From positions 124,001-188,000 of the forward strand of contig NZ_RRCO01000001.1 of NCBI RefSeq assembly GCF_003862475.1: a DNA stretch of 64,000 nucleotides, written 5' to 3'. Positions 27,123 to 36,961 of the stretch are shown in pieces; the first letter of the stretch is position 1; every line of letters starts with the position of its first letter. The position numbers were made by a program, and so were the translations under genes. The DNA comes from Lachnoanaerobaculum gingivalis (GTDB taxonomy: Bacteria > Bacillota > Clostridia > Lachnospirales > Lachnospiraceae). The notes beneath the pieces were generated by a model. It saw only the letters and a program-made list of their open reading frames with translations. It made no database searches and was not told the DNA's origin.

Positions 27123-27962
27123 TTATAATCCGTATGTATATGTTTCGGTTTCACTTGTTTCAGGTTTCTTTAAGCAGAAAATAACAAGCAAAATAATAGC
27201 CGGAATAACCATAGCATATGATATATGGTTTATAGCCGTATTTACCAAATCGGTATCAAGAGCGTGAGGCAGATTTCCTATTGTATTGTTTACCATATGT
27301 ATAAAAATTGTGTAAAAAATATTTCTTGTTTTGTAGTAAATAAGTCCCATAATGCAGCCCATTATCGCCGTATATACGCTCTGAACAAAGATCATATGCC
27401 AGATACCGAATAATACTCCCGATACAATTATTGCAAACCACGGACTCTTTGTTATTCTCTCAAGAGAATTGAAGATAAGAAGTCTGAAAAGTATCTCCTC
27501 AACTATAGGTCCTATAATTGATATTGAAAGTAATGACCAGATATATGCTCCTGACTCAAGATCGTCATATACTCCTGAAAAATATTCTGCATTTTTAGCT
27601 ATAAAAGGTATTGCTACCAAAAATCTGTCAACTATTTCAAACCAAAGACCTGCTATACCATAGAATGCAAATCCCATTACAATACAGAAAATAAATCCTT
27701 TTACAAATCCGAGTTTAATTCCTTTTTCATGCTTTTTCACTATAAAAACAGCCAATATCAGGTAGATAACAATAAGCACCACAGATATCAATGTATCCAC
27801 AAAAGCATTTATACTCGGCAAAAGTACATCAGGTACTATCATGTATTTTACATCCAGATAATTAAATCCTCTGAATATAATATCACTGAGCCACTCGTAA
27901 CTAAGGTATAAAAGTGCAACTACAATACACCAAAACACTATATTTCTATAATTTCTCTTCAT
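27123..27962 (-). CDS. CPBP family intramembrane protease
   Basis: A 279-aa polytopic membrane protein with the motif PIVEEILFRLLIF (EExxxR) and then FGIWHMIFVQSVYTA, the CPBP histidine region. About seven hydrophobic segments are seen. The start at 27962 is chosen over a longer frame because it has GGAG just upstream and the longer frame would run through the S1 terminator. It shares FVQSVY with the partial CPBP protein at the left end of the window. The substrate is unknown. Confidence 0.9.
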   Translation of the reverse strand: MKRNYRNIVFWCIVVALLYLSYEWLSDIIFRGFNYLDVKYMIVPDVLLPSINAFVDTLISVVLIVIYLILAVFIVKKHEKGIKLGFVKGFIFCIVMGFAFYGIAGLWFEIVDRFLVAIPFIAKNAEYFSGVYDDLESGAYIWSLLSISIIGPIVEEILFRLLIFNSLERITKSPWFAIIVSGVLFGIWHMIFVQSVYTAIMGCIMGLIYYKTRNIFYTIFIHMVNNTIGNLPHALDTDLVNTAINHISYAMVIPAIILLVIFCLKKPETSETETYTYGL

Positions 27963-27979
27963 ATATCTCCTTATTTTTC

Positions 27980-28017
27980 CCTTTAAAAAGGTCGCAGATG
28001 AAAACACCTACGACCTT
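27980..28017 (-). terminator. Terminator of the 24-kb nusB-to-rpsA run
   Basis: A 13-bp stem (27988-28000 with 28005-28017, G-U pairs allowed) has a 4-base loop and is followed on the minus strand by TTTTTAAA. It lies 19 bases after the S1 stop codon. Confidence 0.8.
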
Positions 28018-28036
28018 GGATTAACTAAAGTATTTC

Positions 28037-29143
28037 TTATTCTTCGCTAGACTCTGAATTTCTTGCGTTCTCTTTCTCAAGCTCTTCATTTGCCTGTGTT
28101 AAAGCCTTGATACTTAATGAAATTTTCTTATCAGCCTCGTTGAACTCAACGATAACTGCCTCAACCTCATCTCCTACCTTAAGTACATCTGAAGGTTTTT
28201 CAACATGGTCGTGTGAAATCTGAGATACATGCAACAATGCATCGACACCGTTTGAAATCTCAACGAATGCTCCGAAGTCTGTCATTCTTGCAACTTTTCC
28301 CTTAACAACATTTCCACGTGCGAACTTCTCTTCAGCGTCAAGCCATGGATTCTGATCAGGGAACTTCATTGAAAGTGCAATCTTCTCTCCTGAGATATCC
28401 TTAATGAAGGCTGTAACGGTATCACCCGACTTAAATACCTTCTTTGGATTCTCTACTCTACCCCAGCTCATCTCTGAGATATGTAAAAGACCGTCTGCAC
28501 CGCCAAGGTCAACAAATGCTCCGAAATCTGTAACATTCTTTACTGTACCTTCAATTACATCACCCGGTGTTATCTTCTCAAATAAAGCCTTCTTCTGCTC
28601 TTCCTTCTTAGCTACAAGAAGCTGCTTTCTGTCACCGATGATTCTTCTTCTCTTAGGATTGAACTCTGTGATAACGAACTCAATCTCTGTATCCTTATAT
28701 TTAGATAAATCTCTTTCAAATGTATCTGATACAAGTGATGCAGGTATAAATACTCTTGCATCCTCTACCACTACACTGAGACCACCCTCAACTACCTGTA
28801 TAACTTTTCCTGTAAGAACCTCATGGTTGTTGAAAGCATCCTCAAGCTTCTTATTACCTCTATCTTGAGCCAATCTCTTGTATGAGAGGAGAACCTGACC
28901 TTCTCCGTCGTTTATCTTTAAGACTTTTGCTTCCATGTCATCACCGACATTTACAACTGTTCTTAAATCTAAACTGTTGTCATTACTATATTCACTTCTT
29001 GTGATGATACCATCTGACTTAAATCCGACATTAAGAATGATCTGATCTTCCTTAACATCAATTACCTTACCGTTGACAACTTCTCCCGTGTGTAGAGTCT
29101 TGAATGACTCATCTAACATTTGTTCAAAACTTAGATCTGACAA
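28037..29143 (-). CDS. rpsA: 30S ribosomal protein S1 homologue
   Basis: A 368-aa protein with four S1 RNA-binding domains, starting SFEQMLDESFKTLHTGEVV, the usual opening of clostridial S1. The domain openings are at GEVVNGKVID, EVLTGKVIQV, DVIEGTVKNVTDFGAFVDLGG and NVVKGKVARMTDFGAFVEI. The start is taken as TTG at 29143: GAGGAGG lies nine bases upstream and the protein then begins MSDLSFEQ, matching relatives. No ATG start fits. It overlaps ispH by 20 bases in another frame. S1 helps mRNA binding to the ribosome. Confidence 0.9.
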   Translation of the reverse strand: MSDLSFEQMLDESFKTLHTGEVVNGKVIDVKEDQIILNVGFKSDGIITRSEYSNDNSLDLRTVVNVGDDMEAKVLKINDGEGQVLLSYKRLAQDRGNKKLEDAFNNHEVLTGKVIQVVEGGLSVVVEDARVFIPASLVSDTFERDLSKYKDTEIEFVITEFNPKRRRIIGDRKQLLVAKKEEQKKALFEKITPGDVIEGTVKNVTDFGAFVDLGGADGLLHISEMSWGRVENPKKVFKSGDTVTAFIKDISGEKIALSMKFPDQNPWLDAEEKFARGNVVKGKVARMTDFGAFVEISNGVDALLHVSQISHDHVEKPSDVLKVGDEVEAVIVEFNEADKKISLSIKALTQANEELEKENARNSESSEE

Positions 29144-29972
29144 TATTTTGAACCTCCTCAATGATATGTTTTGGGGTTGACGCCCCTGCCGTAATACCTA
29201 CACTATCCACAGAAAGTAAAGCATCATAATCTAGGTCTTCAAGAGTTTGAATAAAAACTGTATTCTTACATTCTTCCTGACATATTTCCACAAGCTTGCC
29301 TGTATTGGAGCTTTTTTTGTCTCCGATAACTATCATGGCATCCACATTTGATGCTATATTTTTTGCCTCAGCTTGTCTTTCCTGTGTTGCATTGCAAATC
29401 GTATTAAAACATCTTACATCATAACCCAAAAGCGATATTTTATCAATGATTTCTTGAAATTTTTTATGATTAAATGTCGTTTGAGCTACAATTATTATTT
29501 CTTTATCTTTTTTTAATTCTAAATTTATAAATTGTTCGATGTTTTCAACCGCATAGGTATTTTCATCTCCCCAGCCTCTTATTCCCATTACTTCAGGATG
29601 CTCGGGATTTCCTATTATTACCACAGTTTTTCCTTTGCCGCTTTGTACGGAAACTATGGCATGAATTTTTTTTACAAACGGACAGGTGGCATCTACCACT
29701 CTATGTCCGCTTCTTTTTACAAAATTAAATATCTCTCTGCTTACCCCATGTGAACGTATGATTACAGTTCCCTTCGGCAGTGAAGCCAAATCTTCTATTC
29801 TAACGGCTTCCACACCTCTTTTTTTCATATCCTTCACAACTTCCTCATTGTGAATTATGGGTCCCAGAGTATAGACTATATCATTGCCTTTTTTGGCTTC
29901 TTCATATACGGTATTTACCGCTTTCTCAACTCCAAAGCAAAAACCGGCACTTTTTGCTAATTCGACTTTCAT
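29124..29972 (-). CDS. ispH: 4-hydroxy-3-methylbut-2-enyl diphosphate reductase
   Basis: A 282-aa 4Fe-4S enzyme that makes IPP and DMAPP, the last step of the MEP pathway. The cluster cysteines lie in GFCFGVEKAV, DATCPFVKK and TICNATQERQ. The conserved histidines are in IIHNEEVV, GNPEHPEV and RSHGVS. Dxs, the pathway entry enzyme, is encoded in the same run at 47116-48993. It shares 4 bases with cmk (ATGA). In many clostridia IspH is fused to S1; here the two are separate overlapping genes. Confidence 0.97.
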   Translation of the reverse strand: MKVELAKSAGFCFGVEKAVNTVYEEAKKGNDIVYTLGPIIHNEEVVKDMKKRGVEAVRIEDLASLPKGTVIIRSHGVSREIFNFVKRSGHRVVDATCPFVKKIHAIVSVQSGKGKTVVIIGNPEHPEVMGIRGWGDENTYAVENIEQFINLELKKDKEIIIVAQTTFNHKKFQEIIDKISLLGYDVRCFNTICNATQERQAEAKNIASNVDAMIVIGDKKSSNTGKLVEICQEECKNTVFIQTLEDLDYDALLSVDSVGITAGASTPKHIIEEVQNIVRSKF

Positions 29973-30634
29973 CTTTCCTCTTTTACCATTGACAGTATCT
30001 TTGATACCACCTCTTCAAGTGTCATATCGGATGAATCCAGATAATAAGCATCATCAGCCTGCTTTAGAGGTGATATTTCTCTGTTCATATCGGCTTCATC
30101 CCTTTTTATTATCTCATCCTCTATCTCATTTATGTCCAAATCCGTATGTCCTTTTTCTAAAAGTTCCAGATATCTTCTTTTAGCTCTGACTTTTGAACTT
30201 GCACTTAAATAAATCTTTAAACCGGCATTTGGAAGTACTACGGTACCTATATCTCTGCCGTCCATCACTACATTTTCTTTTTGTGCCAGTTTTCTTTGAA
30301 GTGCCACCAGCTTTTCTCTTACGCTGCCTATGGCACTGAATTTACTTGCCAGCTTTCCTATCTCTTCAAGTCTTAACTTACCTGTGACATCTTCTCCGTT
30401 TAGGATAACTTTCTGTGTACCGTCTTCGTACTTTATACTTATTTCAAGCTTTTCCAAAAGACTCTCTATTCTGCTGTCCGTACCGTCCTTTACATCATTC
30501 TCCAAAAAGAAAAACGCTACAGCTCTGTACATTGCACCTGTGTCTATATAAATATAACCAAGTCTTTTACTTAAAGCCTTTGCTATACTCGACTTACCCG
30601 CTCCCGCAGGTCCGTCAATCGCTATACTGTTCAT
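29969..30634 (-). CDS. cmk: Cytidylate kinase
   Basis: A 221-aa kinase that phosphorylates CMP and dCMP. It has the P-loop IDGPAGAGKSS, the DTGAMYRAV substrate motif and DGRDIGTVVLPNA. The start at 30634 is preferred because GGAG lies just upstream and the protein then begins MNSIAIDG; an upstream in-frame start at 30658 would add eight residues. It overlaps the flavoprotein gene by 20 bases. The cmk-ispH-rpsA order is common in clostridia. Confidence 0.96.
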   Translation of the reverse strand: MNSIAIDGPAGAGKSSIAKALSKRLGYIYIDTGAMYRAVAFFFLENDVKDGTDSRIESLLEKLEISIKYEDGTQKVILNGEDVTGKLRLEEIGKLASKFSAIGSVREKLVALQRKLAQKENVVMDGRDIGTVVLPNAGLKIYLSASSKVRAKRRYLELLEKGHTDLDINEIEDEIIKRDEADMNREISPLKQADDAYYLDSSDMTLEEVVSKILSMVKEER

Positions 30635-31856
30635 TTCCTGCTCCTTCTCCTGCCGCATATCCTGTTGACCATGCTATCTGAAGATTATAACCGCCTGTGA
30701 ATGCATCCAAGTCAAGCACCTCACCTGCAAAGAACAACCCCTTTATTTTCTTTGATTCCATAGTCTTAGGATTTATTTGTGAAACTTCAACTCCACCCTT
30801 TGTTATTATAGCCTCATTAAAGCCTCTTGTAGAGCTTATCACATATTCAAGATTTTTTGTAGCATGAACAAGACTATGTCTTTCCTCTTTTGTAAGTAAG
30901 TTCACCTTTTTATCGGGATTGAGTTTACTTTGAAATATGACCTCATCTATCAGCTTTGCAGGAAAGAGCTTATTTAGAGAGTTTTTCAAACTTTTATTTT
31001 TTTGCTCCGTAAAATCTCTAAGAATTCTTTCATCAAGCTTTTCCTCATCCAGAGCCGGCTTTAGATCGATACTCAATCTGTAACCTTTTATATTCTTGTT
31101 TCCGATAACTGCAGATGCGGATATTATTACAGGTCCACTCACTCCGAAATGTGTGAAAAGCATTTCACCGAATTCGTCATATACAAGTTTTTTGTCATTG
31201 TAGATATAAGCATGAATATTCTTTAAAGAAAGTCCCTGCAATGCTTTTATTCTCTCACCCTCTATATTAAAAGGTACTAAAGAAGGATAGAGTTTACTTA
31301 CACTTAAGCCTGCCTCTTTTGCAAATCTGTATCCGTCACCGTCGGAGCCTGTAGCCTGATAGGACATTCCTCCTGTAGCCACTATTACGGCATCAGCCAT
31401 AATTTTATTTTTTCCGATTGCCACACCGATGCATCTGTCATTTTCTATTATAAGCTCATCCACCTTTGTATTAAGCCTTATATCCACATGCAAATCTCGT
31501 ATGGCATTTTCAAGCGACTTTATTATATCCGAGGAATGGTCGCTGACAGGGAATACTCTGTTTCCTCTTTCAATCTTAAGCTTCGTTCCGTTGTTCTCCA
31601 CAAGATTCATAATATCTTCATTTGTGAAGTTTTTAAATGCACTGAATAAAAATCTTTTATTACTTACAACATTTTCCATCACTATATTCATGTCTGAAGC
31701 ATTTGTAAGATTACATCTGCCCTTGCCTGTAATAAATATCTTTTTACCGAGTTTTTCGTTTTTCTCCAGCAGTATTACCTGCTTTGATGTTAAAGCAGCG
31801 GAGTATGCTGCTATCATTCCTGCCGCACCTCCGCCTATTATTATTACTTTTGCCAT
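30615..31856 (-). CDS. HI0933/BaiN-family FAD flavoprotein
   Basis: A 413-aa flavoprotein with the dinucleotide-binding motif VIIIGGGAAGMIAAYS at the start, FITGKGRCNLTNAS (a signature of the family) and a C-terminal FAGEVLDLDAFTGGYNLQIAWSTGY that closes the FAD site. Members are annotated as aminoacetone oxidase family or BaiN-like reductases, but for most the substrate is unknown. It lies between lysC and cmk with a one-base gap on one side and an overlap on the other. Confidence 0.88.
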   Translation of the reverse strand: MAKVIIIGGGAAGMIAAYSAALTSKQVILLEKNEKLGKKIFITGKGRCNLTNASDMNIVMENVVSNKRFLFSAFKNFTNEDIMNLVENNGTKLKIERGNRVFPVSDHSSDIIKSLENAIRDLHVDIRLNTKVDELIIENDRCIGVAIGKNKIMADAVIVATGGMSYQATGSDGDGYRFAKEAGLSVSKLYPSLVPFNIEGERIKALQGLSLKNIHAYIYNDKKLVYDEFGEMLFTHFGVSGPVIISASAVIGNKNIKGYRLSIDLKPALDEEKLDERILRDFTEQKNKSLKNSLNKLFPAKLIDEVIFQSKLNPDKKVNLLTKEERHSLVHATKNLEYVISSTRGFNEAIITKGGVEVSQINPKTMESKKIKGLFFAGEVLDLDAFTGGYNLQIAWSTGYAAGEGAGNEQYSD

Positions 31857-31857
31857 T

Positions 31858-33177
31858 TTAAGATACCGATTTCACAAACATATCATATATAGCCTTTATA
31901 GTTGTTTCAAAGTCGTTTTCCTTAACACCTACAATGATATTAAGCTCTGATGAACCCTGATCTATCATCTTTACATTGACTCTGGCATGCGCAAGTGCCG
32001 CAAATATTCTTCCTGCAGTACCTCTGTTTGCCTTCATACCTCTTCCGACTACAGCTATAAGTGCAAGTCCTGATTCCATTTCTACAGTATCAGGGCCTAC
32101 AGCTCTATGTATACCTGAAACTATCTGCTGCTCATGCTCTTCAAACTCAGACTGATGTACAAGTACGGTCATAGTGTCAATACCTGAAGGCATATGTTCT
32201 ATAGATATATTGTTCTGTGCAAAAACATCCAATACTCTTGCGCAGAATCCTACTTCCGAGTTCATCATTGCCTTATCGACATTTATGGCGCAAAATCCCT
32301 TCTTACCTGCAATACCTGTGATAGTAAACTTTGAGCTCTTGCAAGTACTCTCTACTATCATTGTACCCTTATCTTCAGGCTTGTTGGTATTTCTTATATT
32401 AATAGGAATACCCTCTTTTCTTACAGGGAAGATTGCATCCTCATGAAGTACTGAAGCACCCATATATGCAAGCTCTCTAAGCTCCTTATATGTTATTGAT
32501 TCAATGGTCTCAGGGTTTGGGATTACTCTCGGATCAGCCACCAAAAATCCCGATACATCAGTCCAGTTCTCATACATATCAGCCTTTATACCTCTGGCAA
32601 CTATGGAACCTGTGATATCTGAACCTCCTCTTGAGAATGTTCTGATTTTTCCGCTATGGTCACTGCCGTAAAATCCCGGTATTACCGCTCTTTGAACTTT
32701 TTCAAGTCTTTCCGCAACTTCCTTATTTGTAGCCTCCGAGTCAAATGTACCGTCCTCAAAGAAAAATATCATTTCAGCAGGATCTACAAACTCCACACCC
32801 AGATATTTTGCCATTATAAGGCCGTTTAAATACTCTCCTCTTGATGCCGCATATTCTCTGCCTGCTTTATTTAAAAAGTTTTCCTCTATCTTTGCAAACT
32901 CATGATCAAGATTTAAATCAAGTGAAAGTCCGTCTATAATCTCTTCATATCTTGCTTTGATCTTTTCAAATTTTTTCTTATATGAACCGCCTTCTACAGC
33001 CGCATCATATGTCTCATATAAAAGGTCTGTTACCTTCTCATCCTTGGAATTTCTTTTTCCGGGTGCGGACGGAACAACAAATCTTCTTGATTTATCAGCC
33101 TTTATGATATCTCCCACTTTTTTAAATTGATGTGCACTGGCCAGTGAGCTGCCTCCAAATTTTACTACTTTTATCAT
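31858..33177 (-). CDS. lysC: Aspartate kinase
   Basis: A 439-aa enzyme that phosphorylates aspartate at the head of the lysine, threonine and methionine pathways. It has the kinase motif VVKFGGSSLA, the second motif FSRGGSDITGSIVA, and a pair of C-terminal ACT domains that usually bind lysine or threonine for feedback. The start is ATG at 33177 with GGAG seven bases upstream; a TTG at 33189 in frame is less likely. No lysine riboswitch is possible in the 27-base gap to purL, so control must act from upstream or at the protein. Confidence 0.95.
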   Translation of the reverse strand: MIKVVKFGGSSLASAHQFKKVGDIIKADKSRRFVVPSAPGKRNSKDEKVTDLLYETYDAAVEGGSYKKKFEKIKARYEEIIDGLSLDLNLDHEFAKIEENFLNKAGREYAASRGEYLNGLIMAKYLGVEFVDPAEMIFFFEDGTFDSEATNKEVAERLEKVQRAVIPGFYGSDHSGKIRTFSRGGSDITGSIVARGIKADMYENWTDVSGFLVADPRVIPNPETIESITYKELRELAYMGASVLHEDAIFPVRKEGIPINIRNTNKPEDKGTMIVESTCKSSKFTITGIAGKKGFCAINVDKAMMNSEVGFCARVLDVFAQNNISIEHMPSGIDTMTVLVHQSEFEEHEQQIVSGIHRAVGPDTVEMESGLALIAVVGRGMKANRGTAGRIFAALAHARVNVKMIDQGSSELNIIVGVKENDFETTIKAIYDMFVKSVS

Positions 33178-33204
33178 TATCTTCTCCAAACCTTTTTATC
33201 TGAT

Positions 33205-36200
33205 TTATCTGAAATATTTTACACCAGATTCAAAGATTTGCAAGTCCTGTTTTTCAAAAACATTTATGGCAACGCCGTTTTCTCTTCTTTCGGAGTGTGC
33301 CATCTTACCGAAAATCCTTCCGTCCGAGCTTGTAATTCCTTCTATAGCTGCGTAAGAACCGTTCGGATTGTACTCACCGCACATTGTAGGATTTCCGTTT
33401 AAATCCACATATCTTGTAGCTACCTGTCCGTTTTTAAACAACTCATCTATTTTTTCTTTCGGAGCTACAAATCTTCCCTCTCCATGTGAAACCGGATTTG
33501 CATACACATCTCCAAGATTTGCATTTATAAGCCATGGTGATTTATTACTTACAACTTTAATATATGCCATTTTTGAAATATGTCTGCCGATAGTATTTGT
33601 AGCCAAAGTTGCTGAAAACTCTTCCTGTGCTTTTATCTTTCCGTCAGGCAAAAGTCCAAGCTTTATAAGCGTCTGGAAACCGTTGCAAATTCCAAGTATC
33701 AGACCGTCTCTCAAAAGCAAATCTTCAACTTCTTTTTTCAAAACTTCATTTCTGAAAACTGTAGCAAAAAACTTTGCGGAACCGTCAGGCTCATCACCTG
33801 CAGAAAATCCTCCCGGGAACATTATTATCTGTGAATTTCTTATTTCATTTTTATAATGCTCAACAGATTCCTTTATAGCTGAAGGTGAACTGTTTCTAAA
33901 TACAAATGCCTCAGCACTTGCACCGGCTCTTCTAAACGCTCTTATAGAATCATACTCGCAGTTGGTTCCCGGCATAACGGGAATGAATACTCTTGGTAGA
34001 GCATTTTTTTCTTTTGCAATATAAATGCTCCCCGCTTGGTATAATTTATCTTCAAGCTCCTCTTTATTCTCAGGCTCTTCTACTGAAGGGAATACACTCT
34101 CAAGCGGTTTTTTCCAGTTTTCCAATATCTTATCAAGTGAAATTTCTTCTGAATTTACTATAATCTTCGGCTCTTTAATTACCTCTCCGATACAGCTTGC
34201 TCCTTCAAAATCAAGTTCCGACTCGGATTCCAGCAAAAAGCCTCCAAACTCCGGACTGAATAAAGTCTCTTCATCCGCTTTAAGGCTTACGCCCAACATA
34301 TTTCCAAAGCACATCTTTGAAACGGCCTCCGCTATTCCGTTTCTCTCCAAAACAAATGCACTTACTATTTTTTTATTTTCTATCTCTGTTTGAATATCAC
34401 TGTATATTCTCTTTAAATATTCAAAATCAGGAAGATCGTATTTATCTCTCTTTAATTTTACGAAGTAGAGCTTATTCCCGGAATTTTTAAACTCTGTAGA
34501 TATAATATTTTTATTATCACCTACCGCCACCGCAAAAGAAACCAAAGTAGGAGGTACATTTATATCATTAAATGAACCTGACATTGAGTCTTTACCGCCT
34601 ATGGACGCAAGTCCAAGCTTCATCTGTGCTTCATACGCTCCAAGAAGTGCCGATAGCGGCTCTCCCCAAGTAGAACTCTCAGTCATTCTTCTAAAGTATT
34701 CCTGGAAAGTAAAATGTACTTTTTTATAATCTCCACCTGCTGCTACAATTTTACTTAAAGAGCTGACTATAGCATACATTGCACCATGATATGGGCTCCA
34801 GCTTGACAGATACGGATCAAATCCATAGCTCATAATGGTAACCGCATCACTTTTTTCATCCAAAAGCGGCAACTTGGCTACCATACTCTGAGTCTCTGAA
34901 AGCTGATATTTTCCACCGTATGGCATGAGTACACTCTTTGCGCCTATACTTGAGTCAAACATCTCTACAAGTCCCTTTTGTGAAGCCACATTCAGATCCG
35001 AAACTGTTTCAATCCATCTTTTTTCTATATTTTTTTCTGTTTTTTTGTATTTAAAAGGATTTTTTTCTTCATTTGGAGCTTTTACACAAACATCTGTTGT
35101 AGAGGTAGCACCGTTTGTATCAAGAAATGCCCTTGATAAATCAACTATAGTTTTGCCTCTCCATGTCATTTTCAGCCTTTTTTCTTCCAAAACCTTTGCT
35201 ACAATACCGGTTTCAAGATTTTCTTCCTCTGCATATTTGCAAAATTCTTCTACCGATTCAGGTGAGAGTACCACAGCCATTCTCTCCTGTGATTCGGATA
35301 TTGCAAGCTCTGTACCGTCAAGTCCTTCATATTTTTTAGACACTTTATCAAGATCGATAATAAGTCCGTCTGCAAGTTCTCCTATTGCCACAGATACTCC
35401 ACCGGCACCGAAGTCGTTACATTTCTTTATAAGTATTGTTACCTCAGGTCTTTTAAAAAGCCTTTGTATCTTTCTCTCGGTAGGTGCATTTCCCTTTTGC
35501 ACCTCTGCACCTGCAGTCATTATGGAATCAGTCTTGTGAACTTTGCTTGAACCTGTAGCACCTCCTATGCCGTCTCTTCCCGTTCTACCTCCAAGAAGTA
35601 CTATGATATCACCCGGATCCGATGTTTTTCTGATAACATTTGCTCTCTTTGCGGCTCCCATTACCGCTCCGATCTCCATTCTCTTTGCAACATAGTTTGG
35701 ATGGTATATCTCTTTTACATATCCTGTGGCCAGACCTATCTGATTGCCATATGATGAATATCCGTGTGCTGCTCCTGTTACTATCTTTCTTTGCGGAAGT
35801 TTACCCTGCATTGTCTTTTCAATAGGCAATGTAGGATCTGCGGCACCTGTAATTCTCATAGCCTGATAAACATAAGTTCTTCCTGAAAGCGGATCTCTTA
35901 TAGCACCTCCAAGACAGGTTGCCGCCCCACCGAACGGCTCTATCTCAGTAGGGTGGTTATGAGTTTCATTCTTAAAATTGATAAGCCACTCCTCCGTTTT
36001 ACCGTCAACAACTATCGGCACTACAATTGAGCAGGCGTTTATCTCATCACTTTCCTCCACATCAGTAAGAATCTTATCGGCCTTAAGCTTCTTCATAGCC
36101 AAAAGTGCAATATCCATCAGGCAGATTTTCTTGTCTTTTTTGTCCTTATAAAGAACCTTTCTGTCATCTAAATATCTTTCATATGATTCTTTTATAGGAA

Positions 36201-36939
36201 CGCCAAAAAATCCCTCCTCAAAGCTTACGTCTTTTAGCTGAGTTGAAAAAGTGGTATGTCTACAGTGGTCGGACCAATATGTATCCAGTACTCTTATCTC
36301 AGTGACAGAGGGATTTCTGTTTTCATCATTTTTTAAATAATCTTGTATAAATTTAAAGTCATCAAATGTCATAGCCAAGGAAAGACTCTCATAACAATCT
36401 TTCAAGTCCTTTTCATCCATAGTTATAAAGCATTCTATAGACTCCACATCCTTAGGCATTTCAAAGTCTGTTTTTAAAGTTTCGGGTATAAACTCATCGG
36501 CAATCCTTGAGTCTACAGGATTTATACAGTAATTTCTTATACTCTCCTTGTCGGTTTCACTAAACTGCCCCGAGAAAATATAAGTTGTTGCCGAACAGAT
36601 ATTTATATCATCTTCACTTCCAAGCAACTTCACACATTGTATTGCGGAATCAGCCCTTTGATCAAACTGTCCCGGCAAATACTCTACAGTGAAGTAAAAG
36701 TCACTTTCAAGATGTGAAAACCTATTTTCGTAACAGATATCAAGCGGCGGTTCACAAAATATAGTATCCAGGCTTTTTTTATAGTCTTCATCCGATATGT
36801 TTTCAATATCGTACCTGACCAAAACCCTGACATCATCAAGGTTTTTCAAGCCCAAATAGCTCCTAAGCTCACTCAAAAGTTCCTTTGCTCTTATAGCAAA
36901 ATCCGGCTTCTTTTCTACATAAATCCTTCTAACGCCCAT
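33205..36939 (-). CDS. purL: Phosphoribosylformylglycinamidine synthase (single chain)
   Basis: A 1244-aa enzyme of purine synthesis that converts FGAR and glutamine to FGAM. It is the large fused form: an N-terminal PurS-like part, two AIRS-like ATP domains with NFKNETHNHPTEIEPFGGAA, and a C-terminal glutamine amidotransferase with MPGTNCEYDSI, the nucleophile Cys near 1085 in GICNGFQT and a His in SHGEGRFV. Bacilli split this into PurS, PurQ and PurL. The start is ATG at 36939 after AGGAGG. No other purine gene is nearby. Confidence 0.97.
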   Translation of the reverse strand: MGVRRIYVEKKPDFAIRAKELLSELRSYLGLKNLDDVRVLVRYDIENISDEDYKKSLDTIFCEPPLDICYENRFSHLESDFYFTVEYLPGQFDQRADSAIQCVKLLGSEDDINICSATTYIFSGQFSETDKESIRNYCINPVDSRIADEFIPETLKTDFEMPKDVESIECFITMDEKDLKDCYESLSLAMTFDDFKFIQDYLKNDENRNPSVTEIRVLDTYWSDHCRHTTFSTQLKDVSFEEGFFGVPIKESYERYLDDRKVLYKDKKDKKICLMDIALLAMKKLKADKILTDVEESDEINACSIVVPIVVDGKTEEWLINFKNETHNHPTEIEPFGGAATCLGGAIRDPLSGRTYVYQAMRITGAADPTLPIEKTMQGKLPQRKIVTGAAHGYSSYGNQIGLATGYVKEIYHPNYVAKRMEIGAVMGAAKRANVIRKTSDPGDIIVLLGGRTGRDGIGGATGSSKVHKTDSIMTAGAEVQKGNAPTERKIQRLFKRPEVTILIKKCNDFGAGGVSVAIGELADGLIIDLDKVSKKYEGLDGTELAISESQERMAVVLSPESVEEFCKYAEEENLETGIVAKVLEEKRLKMTWRGKTIVDLSRAFLDTNGATSTTDVCVKAPNEEKNPFKYKKTEKNIEKRWIETVSDLNVASQKGLVEMFDSSIGAKSVLMPYGGKYQLSETQSMVAKLPLLDEKSDAVTIMSYGFDPYLSSWSPYHGAMYAIVSSLSKIVAAGGDYKKVHFTFQEYFRRMTESSTWGEPLSALLGAYEAQMKLGLASIGGKDSMSGSFNDINVPPTLVSFAVAVGDNKNIISTEFKNSGNKLYFVKLKRDKYDLPDFEYLKRIYSDIQTEIENKKIVSAFVLERNGIAEAVSKMCFGNMLGVSLKADEETLFSPEFGGFLLESESELDFEGASCIGEVIKEPKIIVNSEEISLDKILENWKKPLESVFPSVEEPENKEELEDKLYQAGSIYIAKEKNALPRVFIPVMPGTNCEYDSIRAFRRAGASAEAFVFRNSSPSAIKESVEHYKNEIRNSQIIMFPGGFSAGDEPDGSAKFFATVFRNEVLKKEVEDLLLRDGLILGICNGFQTLIKLGLLPDGKIKAQEEFSATLATNTIGRHISKMAYIKVVSNKSPWLINANLGDVYANPVSHGEGRFVAPKEKIDELFKNGQVATRYVDLNGNPTMCGEYNPNGSYAAIEGITSSDGRIFGKMAHSERRENGVAINVFEKQDLQIFESGVKYFR

Positions 36940-36961
36940 CTTCTTTCCTCCTCGGAAACCA

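Noticed and set aside
31429-31950. Long plus-strand frames opposite housekeeping genes (for example 31429-31950, 34925-35539, 28404-28868)
   Set aside because: All lie antisense to well-identified genes, lack ribosome sites and have serine- and phenylalanine-rich make-up typical of reverse frames of AT-rich genes.
33178-33204. Possible lysine riboswitch before lysC
   Set aside because: Only 27 bases separate purL and lysC, far too short for the aptamer.
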